A stretch of DNA of 64,000 nt from Thalassotalea sp. PP2-459 (GCF_001913705.1 NZ_MKQD01000034.1:124001-188000); one strand, 5' to 3'; shown: positions 52,377 through 62,655, numbered from the stretch's first letter. A program made the numbers and translations. Notes: generated by a model not told the origin, from the sequence alone.

Positions 52377-54635
52377 ATGAGGCTCAAACACGCCTATTTT
52401 GTCAGTTCTGGAATCATTGCGCATATTAGCATTGTGATTTTCATTATTTTGGTGGCTAAGTTTTATGATTTGTCGCCAAGGCAGTTTGTGTTTAAGTTAT
52501 TTGAACGGTCAGGCGCACAGAGTCAACTTGTTGATGATGTGTTGCTAAATAAAGGTTTTATTGAGCAGCATTTAACAACATTTGACATACCTGAACTCAA
52601 AGTACCACGAACATACTTACCGCAAATAGCGCAATTACAAGCGAATGGCTTAGCGGTTAGTCGTTTAAAAACCCCTCAATTTAAACATTATGACCCCTGT
52701 TTATTTTCTGGCATGTTTTGGAACCTTGCCTGCTATTTAACAACCAAAGATCAATCATTGTCTCCGTTAGTGGTCAATAGTTTGCAGCAGTTTACGCTTA
52801 CCACCCCTAACGCATCAGGCCATTATGGCAATGGTTGGCAATTAGCGTTTATATATAGCTCAGTAAAAAACACCATAAATATTAACGCTGAACAGCGAGG
52901 TATCATCAATGAAAAATTACGGGTTGCGATAAACCATTATTTGTTATTGCTTAATGATAAAAGCGCTTCGATGTGGCACGGACGTGCAAGTTTAATTGCC
53001 GAGATGTGGCTTTGTGTTTTAGCGCTCGATCAACCCACAGCTGAAGAATTAAGCAACACCGCTCCACATTTGTATGCGTTAGTTAGCGCAATGGAATTAA
53101 CGGAAGCATGGCCAGAAGGTTATAATTACTGGATAAATTCGCGAGCGTATCCAATAACCTTAGCACTTTCAGCTTATATACAGGGCACACAGCCAGATAA
53201 ATGGCATAACAAAATTCAAGCGATTATGAACAAGGTTGGCCTTTGGCATATCTATGCGACACGGCCAGATAATCGCGTTGAACCTCTTGGTGATGAAGGC
53301 CCTCGGTTAGATCTAAAAGACGAAACACGTCGAGTCATAGATATTATTGCACAAACGACTAACAATCCTGTGTTTCATGAGTTTTCGTTGCAACTTGAAG
53401 GGGTGCATGGGCGGGAAAGCTATTATCGAGGCTATCGTTGGGGCTTTAGCTTGTTCAACCAATGGTATTTACCGATTTACGATAAAGGACAACTTATTGC
53501 TGAGTTACCTAAAGCTGAGGTGTTTGGGTTACCTTACTTTGGTCAGGCTTATATACGTCAACATTGGCAGTCTGACGCAAGTTTTATGTCTTATCGTAGT
53601 GGTAGTAGTTTTACCCATCATGGTCATTATGACAGTGGTCATATATCCTTGTTTAAAGGTGCACCTCTGTTGGTTAATAGTAGCCAATATCAAGGCTTTC
53701 AAAAAGCAAATAGACTCGATTACTCCATTCGAACTATTGCTAAAAATTCGATCGTCATTTCTGGTGATGACCTGACAGAAGTTGATGGAGGTCAGCGAGT
53801 TGTTTTACCAACGGGTAGTGCCATTTTGAGTCCTAAACATTGGCTTAATAATCGTAATAAAGGCCAATACCTCATTGGTGGGGAGATAAAGCAATTTTTC
53901 AATGCGGCAACTTATGCTTATATTAACTCTGATTTAACAAAGGCTTACCATAGTGCTTGGCTACCTAATACAAGCACAAACGATCTCGTAAATAGTATCA
54001 AGCGAGAAGTTTTATATTTACGTGAACTTGATGTACTTATTGTCAGAGACAAAATACATACTGGTAATAATGAACAACAAGCAAAGCTTTTATATCATAC
54101 AGTTAATAAACCGATTGTTGAACATCAAGCTTTAGTCAAAGGCGATATTAATAATGGCGTCATAAGCACTGATAATAAAGAGTTGTTCATAGAAAATGGT
54201 AAGGGAAAATTGGTTACTGAAGTGATGGGAGATGTTGAACATATTCAATTAGTGGGCGGCAAAGATTTTCAATTCTATTTAACCAGTGTTGGTGAAAATA
54301 AAAATGAAGGTCTTTCTATTAATACTATGGATTCAGCACCGAAATGGCGCTTTGAAATAATCCTGCCAAAAAGTCATGCCAAGCAAGAGGTCTTTACAAT
54401 TCACCGACCTTCACTACAAACGTTCAGTAATGAACGTAGCACTTTACATACTTTAGAGAATGGAAAGCGTTGGTTACAAGTAGAGAATACCGCTGTGTTT
54501 TTCGGTGAAATTGAACCGAATATTGTCAAGAGCCTCGATAAATCAATCACAGCCATTTATCAATGTGATATTGCAACTGAAACCACTGAGCAGGGTTGTG
54601 CAGTTTTTGATCGACAAGAGCATTTGTATGAATAA
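52377..54635 (+). CDS. Heparinase II/III-like membrane-anchored protein
   Basis: The 752-residue protein has an N-terminal signal anchor (about residues 10-30). An alpha-helical (alpha/alpha toroid-like) half covers about 100-370. The C-terminal beta-sheet half has SFTHHGHYDSGHISLFKGAP, resembling the His-containing region of heparinase II/III family lyases. It would cut uronic-acid polysaccharide by beta-elimination in the periplasm. In an exopolysaccharide operon such an enzyme most likely trims, clears or releases the polymer. The family match is moderate and the substrate unknown. It overlaps the beta-helix gene by eight bases. Confidence 0.75.
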   Translation: MRLKHAYFVSSGIIAHISIVIFIILVAKFYDLSPRQFVFKLFERSGAQSQLVDDVLLNKGFIEQHLTTFDIPELKVPRTYLPQIAQLQANGLAVSRLKTPQFKHYDPCLFSGMFWNLACYLTTKDQSLSPLVVNSLQQFTLTTPNASGHYGNGWQLAFIYSSVKNTININAEQRGIINEKLRVAINHYLLLLNDKSASMWHGRASLIAEMWLCVLALDQPTAEELSNTAPHLYALVSAMELTEAWPEGYNYWINSRAYPITLALSAYIQGTQPDKWHNKIQAIMNKVGLWHIYATRPDNRVEPLGDEGPRLDLKDETRRVIDIIAQTTNNPVFHEFSLQLEGVHGRESYYRGYRWGFSLFNQWYLPIYDKGQLIAELPKAEVFGLPYFGQAYIRQHWQSDASFMSYRSGSSFTHHGHYDSGHISLFKGAPLLVNSSQYQGFQKANRLDYSIRTIAKNSIVISGDDLTEVDGGQRVVLPTGSAILSPKHWLNNRNKGQYLIGGEIKQFFNAATYAYINSDLTKAYHSAWLPNTSTNDLVNSIKREVLYLRELDVLIVRDKIHTGNNEQQAKLLYHTVNKPIVEHQALVKGDINNGVISTDNKELFIENGKGKLVTEVMGDVEHIQLVGGKDFQFYLTSVGENKNEGLSINTMDSAPKWRFEIILPKSHAKQEVFTIHRPSLQTFSNERSTLHTLENGKRWLQVENTAVFFGEIEPNIVKSLDKSITAIYQCDIATETTEQGCAVFDRQEHLYE

Positions 54636-56124
54636 GTTTATTCATTATATCAAGCGTGCAGTGATACGTTATTTATATATTGTCGGTATATTATTTAATG
54701 TTGGTTTAGTTTTAGCGGCAGTGATAGGCGTATTTTCTAGTATTTATATTTATCGCTCATACCAACTTCCGGCCTATGTTTTTTTTGAAAAAGCAGAACA
54801 AAGCTTAGCGAACAACCAGTCGCCATTATTAAATAAATTAGCGTTGCCAGCGGGTGTATTATCAAAGTGGTTGTCTCCGATCAGTGATAGCAAGCGCTTA
54901 TCAGTTAGCGGTCATGAGCAAATTATCGGCGCTCATGAACTACATTCACATGTACCTGACTATCGCGGCAAAGAAGAACGACTATACCCACACTATCAGC
55001 AGCTAGCTGCTAGCAGCTACGCTCGAACTGTTCATGTCAATTCTACTAAAGCTTTATTAAAAGCGATAAAAGCAGTACAACCAGGTGACGATATTGTTAT
55101 TGCTCGGGGCGATTATTTTATTAAACAACCACGTATTTACCTCACTGTAAATGGTGAACAATACAAACCGATTCGCATACGAGCAGAGCGTTTTGGCGAT
55201 GTGACCATCAGCTTGTCATCTTATGAAGGCTTTGTGATGCAAGGTAATTATTGGTCGATTGAAAATTTAAAAATTAATGGTGAATGTAAAAAACACCTAT
55301 CATGTGAACACGCCTTACATATTGTTGGTGGTCAAAACATTATCGTTCGCAATAATGAAATCACTAATTTTAATTCAATTATTAAAGCGAATGGTCGAGG
55401 TAAGTCGAATCAACGCTTATACCCTGATGATATCTTAATTGAGCAAAACAGTTTTTATAACACCAGTAGACGAAATACCCATACCGCAGTGACGTTGATT
55501 GATGTGGTTGCTGGAGATAACTGGTTAGTTCGTAAAAATATTATCGCTGGAAATAGTAAAAATGGCAGTGATCGCACCAGTTATGCAGCTTTCCTTAAAG
55601 GCAATTCTTCAAATGGCTTATTTGAACGAAATATTGTTGATTGCGATAAAAGCCTAGAGCAAGATGGTTCTACTCGAATAGGTTTGTCTTTCGGTGGCGG
55701 CGGTACCGGTACAGCTTATTGTCGTGATGCAAATTGCGCCGCAGAACATCGAAACGGTGTTATGCGCAATAATTTGATCCTCAACTGTCAAAGAGATGTT
55801 GGAGTGTATCTAAACAAAGCCAACAACAGTCAATTAATTCATAATACCATCATCAATAATCTTGGCGTTGATGTACGCTTTAGCGCGAGTGATGTTGTCA
55901 GTCGCGCCAACTTAACCACTGCAGCAATTCGAGAGCGTGATGGCGGGCAGTTAATCAGCCACGAAGATGTTGTTATTAGAGAGGTTAATGTTGAAGAGAT
56001 TCCGTTGACGAAAAGTGAAGCCACTCATGACTTATGCGGCGATAATCGTGGTAAGTTCAGTGCAGTTGGCGCGATGAATCGGCAATGTTTAGGTAAAATA
56101 ACAATTATTAAGGAGAATAATTAA
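54628..56124 (+). CDS. Membrane-anchored right-handed beta-helix protein
   Basis: The product has about 498 residues. An N-terminal hydrophobic helix (about 15-38) is followed by a beta-helix from about residue 150: VQPGDDIVIARGDYFIKQP, then repeats such as NYWSIENLKING, GGQNIIVRNNEITNF and NNSQLIHNTIINN. This fold holds polysaccharide lyases (PL6-like), epimerases and hydrolases. The start at 54628 is chosen because it gives the membrane anchor and an 8-base overlap with the previous gene; an open frame further up lies inside that gene. With the heparinase-like protein it forms a pair facing the periplasm. Lyase, epimerase or glycoside hydrolase activity cannot be told apart. Confidence 0.78.
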   Translation: MNKFIHYIKRAVIRYLYIVGILFNVGLVLAAVIGVFSSIYIYRSYQLPAYVFFEKAEQSLANNQSPLLNKLALPAGVLSKWLSPISDSKRLSVSGHEQIIGAHELHSHVPDYRGKEERLYPHYQQLAASSYARTVHVNSTKALLKAIKAVQPGDDIVIARGDYFIKQPRIYLTVNGEQYKPIRIRAERFGDVTISLSSYEGFVMQGNYWSIENLKINGECKKHLSCEHALHIVGGQNIIVRNNEITNFNSIIKANGRGKSNQRLYPDDILIEQNSFYNTSRRNTHTAVTLIDVVAGDNWLVRKNIIAGNSKNGSDRTSYAAFLKGNSSNGLFERNIVDCDKSLEQDGSTRIGLSFGGGGTGTAYCRDANCAAEHRNGVMRNNLILNCQRDVGVYLNKANNSQLIHNTIINNLGVDVRFSASDVVSRANLTTAAIRERDGGQLISHEDVVIREVNVEEIPLTKSEATHDLCGDNRGKFSAVGAMNRQCLGKITIIKENN

Positions 56125-56128
56125 TTCC

Positions 56129-57334
56129 ATGAAAAGAATTTTAATGGTGGCCTTAGACTTTCCTCCTTGTAAAAGTGCCGGTGTACAACGTACATTGAAA
56201 TTTGCCGAGTACTTACTCGACTTTGGCTGGGAGCCTATCATATTAACGGTAGAAGAAAGCGCACATGAGCAAATAGATACAAGCCAAATAGTCTCTGAAA
56301 AAATAAAACACGTTCACCGAAGTTTTAGCTATAACGCTTCGCGTGACTTTTCTTTTCGAGGTAAGTATTTAAGTGTCATGAAAGAGCCTGATCGCTGGTG
56401 GACTTGGCGCTTTACGGCCGTTCCATTAGGTAAAAAGCTTATTGAACAATATCAACCTGATGTGATTTGGTCTACTTACCCGGTATCAACCGCTCATAAT
56501 ATTGCGTATTACTTAGCAAAACATAGCGGTTTGCCGTGGGTTGCTGATTACCGTGATCCTGTACAAAGCCGTTATGATGATACCATTAAGCCTGTATTGA
56601 ATATTTCCCGCACGATTGAAGAAAAAACCATTAATAATGCTTCCGCGGTTGTGTTTACTACCGATAGAGCTTCAATATTGTATCAATCGTTATATCCTGA
56701 CTTACCCCTTAAAAAATTTCATGTGATTGAGAACGGCTATGATGAAGGAAACTTTCAATTAGATGAAGTTAAATCAGGTCGTGAAAACAAAACATCAAAA
56801 TTAACCTTGCTTCACAGTGGTGCCGTTTATGTGAATGGCAGGGATCCCGATGAAATATTTAAAGCCTTAGCAGCATTAAAGCAAAAAGATGAAATATCTT
56901 CCGACAATTTTGAGTTGGTCTTTCGAGGTATTGATGGCGCAAGTTACCAGTCAAGAATTACTGAGTTAAATATAACTGATTTGATTTTATTTAAACCTTC
57001 AATTAGTTATATGGAATCACTGAAAGAAATGATGGCTGCAGATGCATTGCTGGTAATTCAGGGGCCACTTTTTAGAAATCAAATTCCAGGTAAGCTATTT
57101 GAATATATTCGCTCTACATTACCGATATTAGCTTTAACATCGAAAACAGGTGCAACGGCTGATTTATTGCAAAACGTAGATATGGCTTACTCGGGTGAGT
57201 TTTCGAACGAGCTGGTCGATGGTATTAGAAAAATTCAACAATTAGGCACTAAAGCAAGAGAAAATTACCAAACATATTCTCGTTATGAAAAAACACGTCA
57301 ATTAGTAACATTACTGAATGAATTAAACAGCTAA
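56129..57334 (+). CDS. GT4-like glycosyltransferase
   Basis: The 401-residue GT-B protein begins KRILMVALDFPPCKSAGVQR, a common start for family 4 transferases of polysaccharide clusters. It has WSTYPVSTAHNIAYYLAK and VADYRDPVQSRYDD in the acceptor half and QIPGKLFEYIRSTLPILAL in the donor half. The end is joined to the flippase gene by a TAATG overlap. It probably adds a sugar to the repeat unit. The start follows AAGGAG (about 56110), a good ribosome site. Confidence 0.87.
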   Translation: MKRILMVALDFPPCKSAGVQRTLKFAEYLLDFGWEPIILTVEESAHEQIDTSQIVSEKIKHVHRSFSYNASRDFSFRGKYLSVMKEPDRWWTWRFTAVPLGKKLIEQYQPDVIWSTYPVSTAHNIAYYLAKHSGLPWVADYRDPVQSRYDDTIKPVLNISRTIEEKTINNASAVVFTTDRASILYQSLYPDLPLKKFHVIENGYDEGNFQLDEVKSGRENKTSKLTLLHSGAVYVNGRDPDEIFKALAALKQKDEISSDNFELVFRGIDGASYQSRITELNITDLILFKPSISYMESLKEMMAADALLVIQGPLFRNQIPGKLFEYIRSTLPILALTSKTGATADLLQNVDMAYSGEFSNELVDGIRKIQQLGTKARENYQTYSRYEKTRQLVTLLNELNS

Positions 57335-58836
57335 TGTCTGAATTAAAACGAAAGACGATTAGTGGTGTCGCATTTTTGTCGCTAGGCAAAGGTGCCGGTA
57401 AGTTGATTTCATTCGTTAACACATTGATCTTGGCTAGGATCTTAGCACCAGAAGATTATGGCTTGCTTGCCATGGCGATGGTATTTATCGGTATTCTTGG
57501 CTTTTTCAGCGATATGGGCCTGGGTATGGCCATTATCCAAAAAAGTGATGTTACCAAAAAGCAGACGACTGCCGTTTTTTATTTAGCCATTGTAAACAGT
57601 GTGCTGCTAGCTACCTTATTGTTTTTAATGTCTGGGTATATTGCATCATGGATGGAAAGTGAAGCGCTTGCACCTATTCTTGCTACGATGGCATGGTTGA
57701 TGATCACAAATGCGATGTTTGTAGTACCTGAATCACTGTTAGCTAAAGAAATGCAGTTTAAACTGATTTCATTTGTTGAATTCATTACGATTATATTGCA
57801 ATGCGCGATTACTTTAATGTTAGCTATTTATGATTATCAAGTATGGGCGTTAGTTATTGGCACGATGGCGGCAAGTGTGATTAAACTGCTGTTGTTTTTT
57901 ATGTTGTCAAAGTGGCGACCATGTGGTTTTGAGGGGGTAAGTGCCGCCTTTTCGTTATTGAGATACGGCGTTTCAGTCACTTACTCGCGAGTAACGTGGT
58001 TTGTGTATACTAATATTTCAATTTTGATTTTAGGCAAAATGAATGGAGAAAAACAGACGGGGATATTTTCAATGTCTCAGTCTTTAGCGAACCTTCCTAC
58101 AGAGCATTGTACCAACTTAGTCGTACAAGTAGCCTCACCATTATTTTCTAAAGTGCAAGGAAACCTTACTTCGCTAACTAACGCATTATGTCGCCTAACC
58201 GCGGGCATTGCATTTTTAACGTTTCCAATGCTTGCTGGCGTTATTGTAACTGCGCCAGAACTCGTTATTGTTTTATTAGGTGATAAATGGGCAAGTGCTG
58301 TTATACCTTTGCAATTTCTTTGCGTAATGGGCTTTTGTAAAGCGATTGACCCCCTTATTACGCAAGCCTTAATTTCGTCAGGTCGAGCAAGTGTTGCGGC
58401 ACATTACACGTCAATATGTGCGGTTGTTATTCCAATCACGATTTTTATTGGCAGTTACTTTTATCAAATTAATGGTGCTGCATTTGCACTAAGTGCTACC
58501 TATCTTTTGTTATTTAGCTATTTGTTATTTTGTGCGAAACGCCATTTAGGGTTATCAATATCGCAATATTTATTCCTGCTTAAAACGCCTGTATCAGGTG
58601 CTATTGTGATGTCGATTGTATTAATTTTAACGAAAACGATGGTATTATCTCTCTGGCCATTGTTGGAGATAACTTCACTTATCATACAAGTGATTTTAGG
58701 TGCATTGAGTTACTTTGTATGGATTGTGTTCTTTAGGCGTAAAGATCTGTATTACTTACGGGATTTATTATCAAGTGCAGGCTTAGCGAACCGTTTGCTG
58801 AACCGCTGGCCGTTTGTGTCAAAAAATTCGCCTTAA
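57334..58836 (+). CDS. Polysaccharide flippase (Wzx-like), first copy
   Basis: The 500-residue membrane protein has about fourteen helices typical of the polysaccharide biosynthesis/MOP flippase family. The N-terminus KTISGVAFLSLGKGAGKLIS, then ARILAPEDYGLLAMAMVF, is common to this family. It would flip the undecaprenyl-linked repeat unit to the periplasm. Its start overlaps the previous stop by TAATG. A second protein of the same class is encoded at 61172-62644, which is unusual for one cluster. Confidence 0.9.
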   Translation: MSELKRKTISGVAFLSLGKGAGKLISFVNTLILARILAPEDYGLLAMAMVFIGILGFFSDMGLGMAIIQKSDVTKKQTTAVFYLAIVNSVLLATLLFLMSGYIASWMESEALAPILATMAWLMITNAMFVVPESLLAKEMQFKLISFVEFITIILQCAITLMLAIYDYQVWALVIGTMAASVIKLLLFFMLSKWRPCGFEGVSAAFSLLRYGVSVTYSRVTWFVYTNISILILGKMNGEKQTGIFSMSQSLANLPTEHCTNLVVQVASPLFSKVQGNLTSLTNALCRLTAGIAFLTFPMLAGVIVTAPELVIVLLGDKWASAVIPLQFLCVMGFCKAIDPLITQALISSGRASVAAHYTSICAVVIPITIFIGSYFYQINGAAFALSATYLLLFSYLLFCAKRHLGLSISQYLFLLKTPVSGAIVMSIVLILTKTMVLSLWPLLEITSLIIQVILGALSYFVWIVFFRRKDLYYLRDLLSSAGLANRLLNRWPFVSKNSP

Positions 58837-58861
58837 TGATGTGTAAAATGGAAATTTAATA

Positions 58862-59998
58862 ATGACAGTAGAAGTAGTAGTTGTAGGCTCAGGTTTAAAT
58901 GCCTTAGGTGTTATGCGTTCATTAGGCCATGATGTTCAGTCGATATTAGTGACGCAAGAAAATGTTGCGGCGCGTTATACTAAGTTTGGTAAGAAGCATT
59001 TTGTATCATCAACAACTGATAACGTGATTATTGATCAACTTAAGCAGTTAGGCGCTCAAATAAGTGGCCGTCCGTTATTGCTATTAACAGAAGAGAAAAC
59101 AGTCGCCCTTGTCAGTGAGAATCGAGAAATACTCGCAGAATTTTTTCAATTTCTCTTGCCAACGCATACACAGCTACTTGGATTGCAATCAAAGTCTGAC
59201 TTTCAATTAATGGCAGAAAAATCAGGTAGTTTGATCCCCAAAGCGTTAATTATGACAGAAGCGACCGATGTTGAAGCTAAGACCTTAACGTTTCCCTGCG
59301 TATTCAAACCTCTGTATCAAGATAAAGCATATAGTCAGCGATTCAAAAAAGCATACAAAATGCATAACTGGGCTGATGTAAAAGCATTATATGCTGATAT
59401 TTCACCGATCATGCCGGATATGATTCTACAAGAGTGGATTGAAGGTGAAGACAGCGATATTTATTTCAATTTAATGTATGTCGCCGAAAGTGGTGAAGTT
59501 GTGACCAGCTTTTCCGGCAGAAAAGTTCGCTCTTGGCCGCTTAATGTTGGAGGAACGGCAAGCTGTACTTCTACAAAAGAACATCATAATACCTTACATC
59601 AGCAGACGAAAAAGTTTGTCGATAGCATAGGATATGTTGGTTTAATAGGAATGGAATATAAATTTGATGTTAACCGAAAAGGTTTTTACATGATAGAACC
59701 CACGGTTGGTCGCACAGATTATCAACATGAAATAGCTGCTTTATCGGATTGCAACATATTGAAAGCAATTGTTGATTTTCATCTGGGCGGCAGCATCAAA
59801 GATCTTGTAAGCCCCTCAAGTTATAAAGAAGTACTTTGGTTCGATGAAATCTCCGACGCTAATGCATTAGCGCATGGTGGGGTAACAATGGCCGATGAAC
59901 CTAATAAAAAATTTGGCGCACTTTTTCGCTTTACTGACTTAGGCCCTTACTTTTTTGCTTTTAAACAAAAAGTAAAAAGACGGCTGAAACTATCCTAA
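58862..59998 (+). CDS. ATP-grasp carboxylate-amine ligase
   Basis: The 378-residue protein has an N-terminal Rossmann-like part (VEVVVVGSGLNALGVM) and an ATP-grasp core with FPCVFKPLYQDKAY, LQEWIEGEDSDIYF and IGMEYKFDVNRKGFYMIEP, the last holding the metal ligands. Such enzymes join a carboxylate to an amine through an acyl phosphate. In a surface-polysaccharide cluster it may link an amino acid or amino sugar. The acceptor is unknown. It overlaps the aminotransferase gene by TAATG, which suggests the two proteins work in sequence. Confidence 0.85.
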   Translation: MTVEVVVVGSGLNALGVMRSLGHDVQSILVTQENVAARYTKFGKKHFVSSTTDNVIIDQLKQLGAQISGRPLLLLTEEKTVALVSENREILAEFFQFLLPTHTQLLGLQSKSDFQLMAEKSGSLIPKALIMTEATDVEAKTLTFPCVFKPLYQDKAYSQRFKKAYKMHNWADVKALYADISPIMPDMILQEWIEGEDSDIYFNLMYVAESGEVVTSFSGRKVRSWPLNVGGTASCTSTKEHHNTLHQQTKKFVDSIGYVGLIGMEYKFDVNRKGFYMIEPTVGRTDYQHEIAALSDCNILKAIVDFHLGGSIKDLVSPSSYKEVLWFDEISDANALAHGGVTMADEPNKKFGALFRFTDLGPYFFAFKQKVKRRLKLS

Positions 59999-61185
59999 TG
60001 ATAAAAGTACGTGTATGCCAATGGAGCTATAAAGAATGGTGGATATTGTTCACCGCTTTAGTGTCATCTCATAAAAAAGCACCTGAACGCTTGAAAGGTA
60101 GTCTTACTCGGTATTTTCAACGCGATGTCGTGCTACTTAACTCTGGACGAGCAGCAATTGCGTTGTGTTTACAGTTTGTACGTCAGACAAAAAAAGGTAA
60201 AACGGAAGTTATTATCCCTCAATATATTTGCACAAGTGTGATTGATACTGTGGAAAAGTGCGGCCTTCAGGCGATACATGCTCCTGTTGACGATGAATTA
60301 AATCTAGATATAACGGCTTTACCAGCGCTTATTTCTGACCGTACAGCGGCTATTATTGCGCCGCATATGTATAGTTGTAGTGCAAACATTGAAGCGATAG
60401 CTTCACTATCGCGAGAGAGAAATATTTTTTTGATAGATGATGCTGCACAGGTTTTTGGTGTAAAGCATGCAGGCAAACCATTAGGTACTTTTGGAAATGC
60501 AGGTGTACTAAGTTTTGCACAAGCAAAATCTATCGTGACGGGCATAAAAGGCTCTGGTGGTGCATTACTTATATCTGACCCAGAATTAAAAAGGTTTGTT
60601 GACGGTCAAGTTGCATCTTATGAACGTAATCGTGTCAGATTTTCACGTATCGTTGAGTTTTTATGTGTCTATAAATGGCGAGGCATATTTGAAACTGCAC
60701 ATTATTATCTCACAAGAATTAAAACGTTATTGCACGTGAATAAACCAACTGATGACTATGAACCACGTAAAATAGCCTATATGGATGCTGCCATTGCATT
60801 GAACCAAGTTGATTCTTTTGATCATCGTTATAGCCAAACTTTGCATCGTTTGGCTATCTATCGTCGAGAACTCTCCCTGCTGCCATTTCTATCTTTACCG
60901 CAAATATCTAATGAAACGCGATATTTATCTCGTTTTATTGTCAGGCTTAAATCAGATCCGCCGATAGCGTTTCGTCAGTTCCTTAAAGAACATGGTGTTG
61001 CATCAAAACTGACTTACTTAAAGGGTTCGAAATTGTACAATGGTAACGCTGATTCAGGGTTGCTTGAATTGCCTTTACAGGATATCTCTACTGCAGATGT
61101 TCAAAAAATATGTGCTGTTTGTCAACAGTACTCCAAACACCTAACTAACGAAAAAGCCGTGGAAAACAATAATGTCACAAGATAG
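59998..61185 (+). CDS. DegT/DnrJ/EryC1/StrS-type PLP aminotransferase
   Basis: The 395-residue enzyme has NSGRAAIALCLQFV at the N-terminus, the PLP-contacting IDDAAQVFGV, and Lys177 in SFAQAKSIVTG followed by GSGGALLIS. That is the pattern of sugar aminotransferases making 3- or 4-amino sugars from keto-sugar nucleotides. The conserved His-Pro regions common in the family are altered, and the early part is short. It probably supplies an amino sugar to the repeat unit or its ATP-grasp-linked side group. No sugar dehydratase gene lies in the window. It starts inside the stop of the ATP-grasp gene and runs 14 bases into the next. Confidence 0.86.
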   Translation: MIKVRVCQWSYKEWWILFTALVSSHKKAPERLKGSLTRYFQRDVVLLNSGRAAIALCLQFVRQTKKGKTEVIIPQYICTSVIDTVEKCGLQAIHAPVDDELNLDITALPALISDRTAAIIAPHMYSCSANIEAIASLSRERNIFLIDDAAQVFGVKHAGKPLGTFGNAGVLSFAQAKSIVTGIKGSGGALLISDPELKRFVDGQVASYERNRVRFSRIVEFLCVYKWRGIFETAHYYLTRIKTLLHVNKPTDDYEPRKIAYMDAAIALNQVDSFDHRYSQTLHRLAIYRRELSLLPFLSLPQISNETRYLSRFIVRLKSDPPIAFRQFLKEHGVASKLTYLKGSKLYNGNADSGLLELPLQDISTADVQKICAVCQQYSKHLTNEKAVENNNVTR

Positions 61186-62644
61186 TCAAAAGCTTATTAG
61201 CGGTGCCGTATGGATGTTAGTCACTAGAATGATTATAAAGTCCCTAGGTATTGTTAGCTCTGTGGTGCTTGCCAGATTACTTGTGCCTGAAGACTTTGGT
61301 TTAGTAGCAGTGGTAATGGCCATATATGCTTTTTTTAATATCTTTAGTGCCGCGGGTTTTAATTCTGCATTGATTCAACGGAAAGAGTTTGACCCTCAAG
61401 CCTATAGTACGGTTTGGACGACAAGTGTGCTGTTTTCAGTATCGGCATTTATTCTTTTTATCGTATCGGCTGACTTTGTTGCGACTTACTATGAAGATGC
61501 ACGCTTAGAAAATATTATGTACGCGGTTGCCGCATCATTTTTATTACAAGGTTTTTATAATACCGGCGTTGTTCACTTTCAACAAAGTCAAAACTTTAGG
61601 CAAGAGTTTTACTTTCAGGTGTTACCTAAACTATTGTCGTTTTTTATAACACTTGGATTAGCGTTTACGCTTCGGTCATATTGGGCGCTAGTGATAGGCA
61701 TGTTATTTCATCAAATGCTAACCTTGATCACCAGTTACGTGATGCATAAATTTCGCCCTTATTTTACTTTGAAAGGCTTTAGGCGATTATTTACTTTTTC
61801 AAAGTGGATCATACTGAACCAACTGCTTTACTTTTTTAATAATTTTTCAATTTCTCTTATTGTAGGTAAAACAATATCTTCAAGAGCCGCCGGTTTAATG
61901 GGGCTCAGTGTTGAAATGGCCTCTTTCCCTGTGACAGAAATGGTTGCCCCCATTAATAAAGCAGCTTATCCAGCCTACGCACGAGCAGCAGAAAATATAG
62001 CGCGATTAACAAAGTTATATTTGGAATCATTAAATATGGTTTCATTGATTGTTTTACCTGCGGTCATCGGTATTTATTTAACCGCGCCATTATTAGTACC
62101 TGTTTTGTTGGGCGATAAATGGTTAGAAACTATCCCTTTAATTCAGGCTATATCAATCGCCAGCTTGTTTCTAGGGTTACAATCTACTAATGGTTATTTA
62201 ATGATGGCATTAGGAAAACCCCAGATATCAACGCTGATAGGGTTTATTCGCGCTGCTTGTATGTTAGGAGCCGTCATTACCTTAAGCCAACTGCATGGTG
62301 TGATTGGTGCGGCAGCAGGACTGCTAATTGCTTCTGTTATTGGCTTTGTTTTTTCGTATATATTTGTTTGGGTCTACTTAAAACTAAGTATAGTGGCAAT
62401 GATCCGCAGTGTTTTTAATCCACTTGTTTCTGTTGTGGTGATGTTCGCCACGGCCACACTTGCTCATATACAATTATCGGGGATTAATCAGACCTTGTTA
62501 TTGGCGATATTGGTGATAACAGGTGGTATTACTTATATTGGCATGATTGCACTCTTATGGCGTTTAAATGGTTGCCCTGACGGAATAGAAAAAAAATTCT
62601 TGAACATTGTGCGAGTTCGCCTATTCAAATTAGACGTGATTTAA
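61172..62644 (+). CDS. Polysaccharide flippase (Wzx-like), second copy
   Basis: The 490-residue protein has about fourteen helices and the MOP/Wzx start KLISGAVWMLVTRMIIKSLG and ARLLVPEDFGLVAVVMAIYA. It belongs to the same class as the flippase at 57334 but is only distantly alike. It may serve a second lipid-linked glycan or a modified unit. It overlaps the aminotransferase gene by 14 bases, so it belongs to the ATP-grasp/aminotransferase block rather than to the first flippase. Confidence 0.9.
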   Translation: MSQDSQKLISGAVWMLVTRMIIKSLGIVSSVVLARLLVPEDFGLVAVVMAIYAFFNIFSAAGFNSALIQRKEFDPQAYSTVWTTSVLFSVSAFILFIVSADFVATYYEDARLENIMYAVAASFLLQGFYNTGVVHFQQSQNFRQEFYFQVLPKLLSFFITLGLAFTLRSYWALVIGMLFHQMLTLITSYVMHKFRPYFTLKGFRRLFTFSKWIILNQLLYFFNNFSISLIVGKTISSRAAGLMGLSVEMASFPVTEMVAPINKAAYPAYARAAENIARLTKLYLESLNMVSLIVLPAVIGIYLTAPLLVPVLLGDKWLETIPLIQAISIASLFLGLQSTNGYLMMALGKPQISTLIGFIRAACMLGAVITLSQLHGVIGAAAGLLIASVIGFVFSYIFVWVYLKLSIVAMIRSVFNPLVSVVVMFATATLAHIQLSGINQTLLLAILVITGGITYIGMIALLWRLNGCPDGIEKKFLNIVRVRLFKLDVI

Positions 62645-62655
62645 AGAGAGTAAAC

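Noticed and set aside
54505-54627. N-terminal extension of the beta-helix protein
   Set aside because: It lies wholly inside the heparinase-like gene in another frame; the ATG at 54628 gives a clean membrane anchor.
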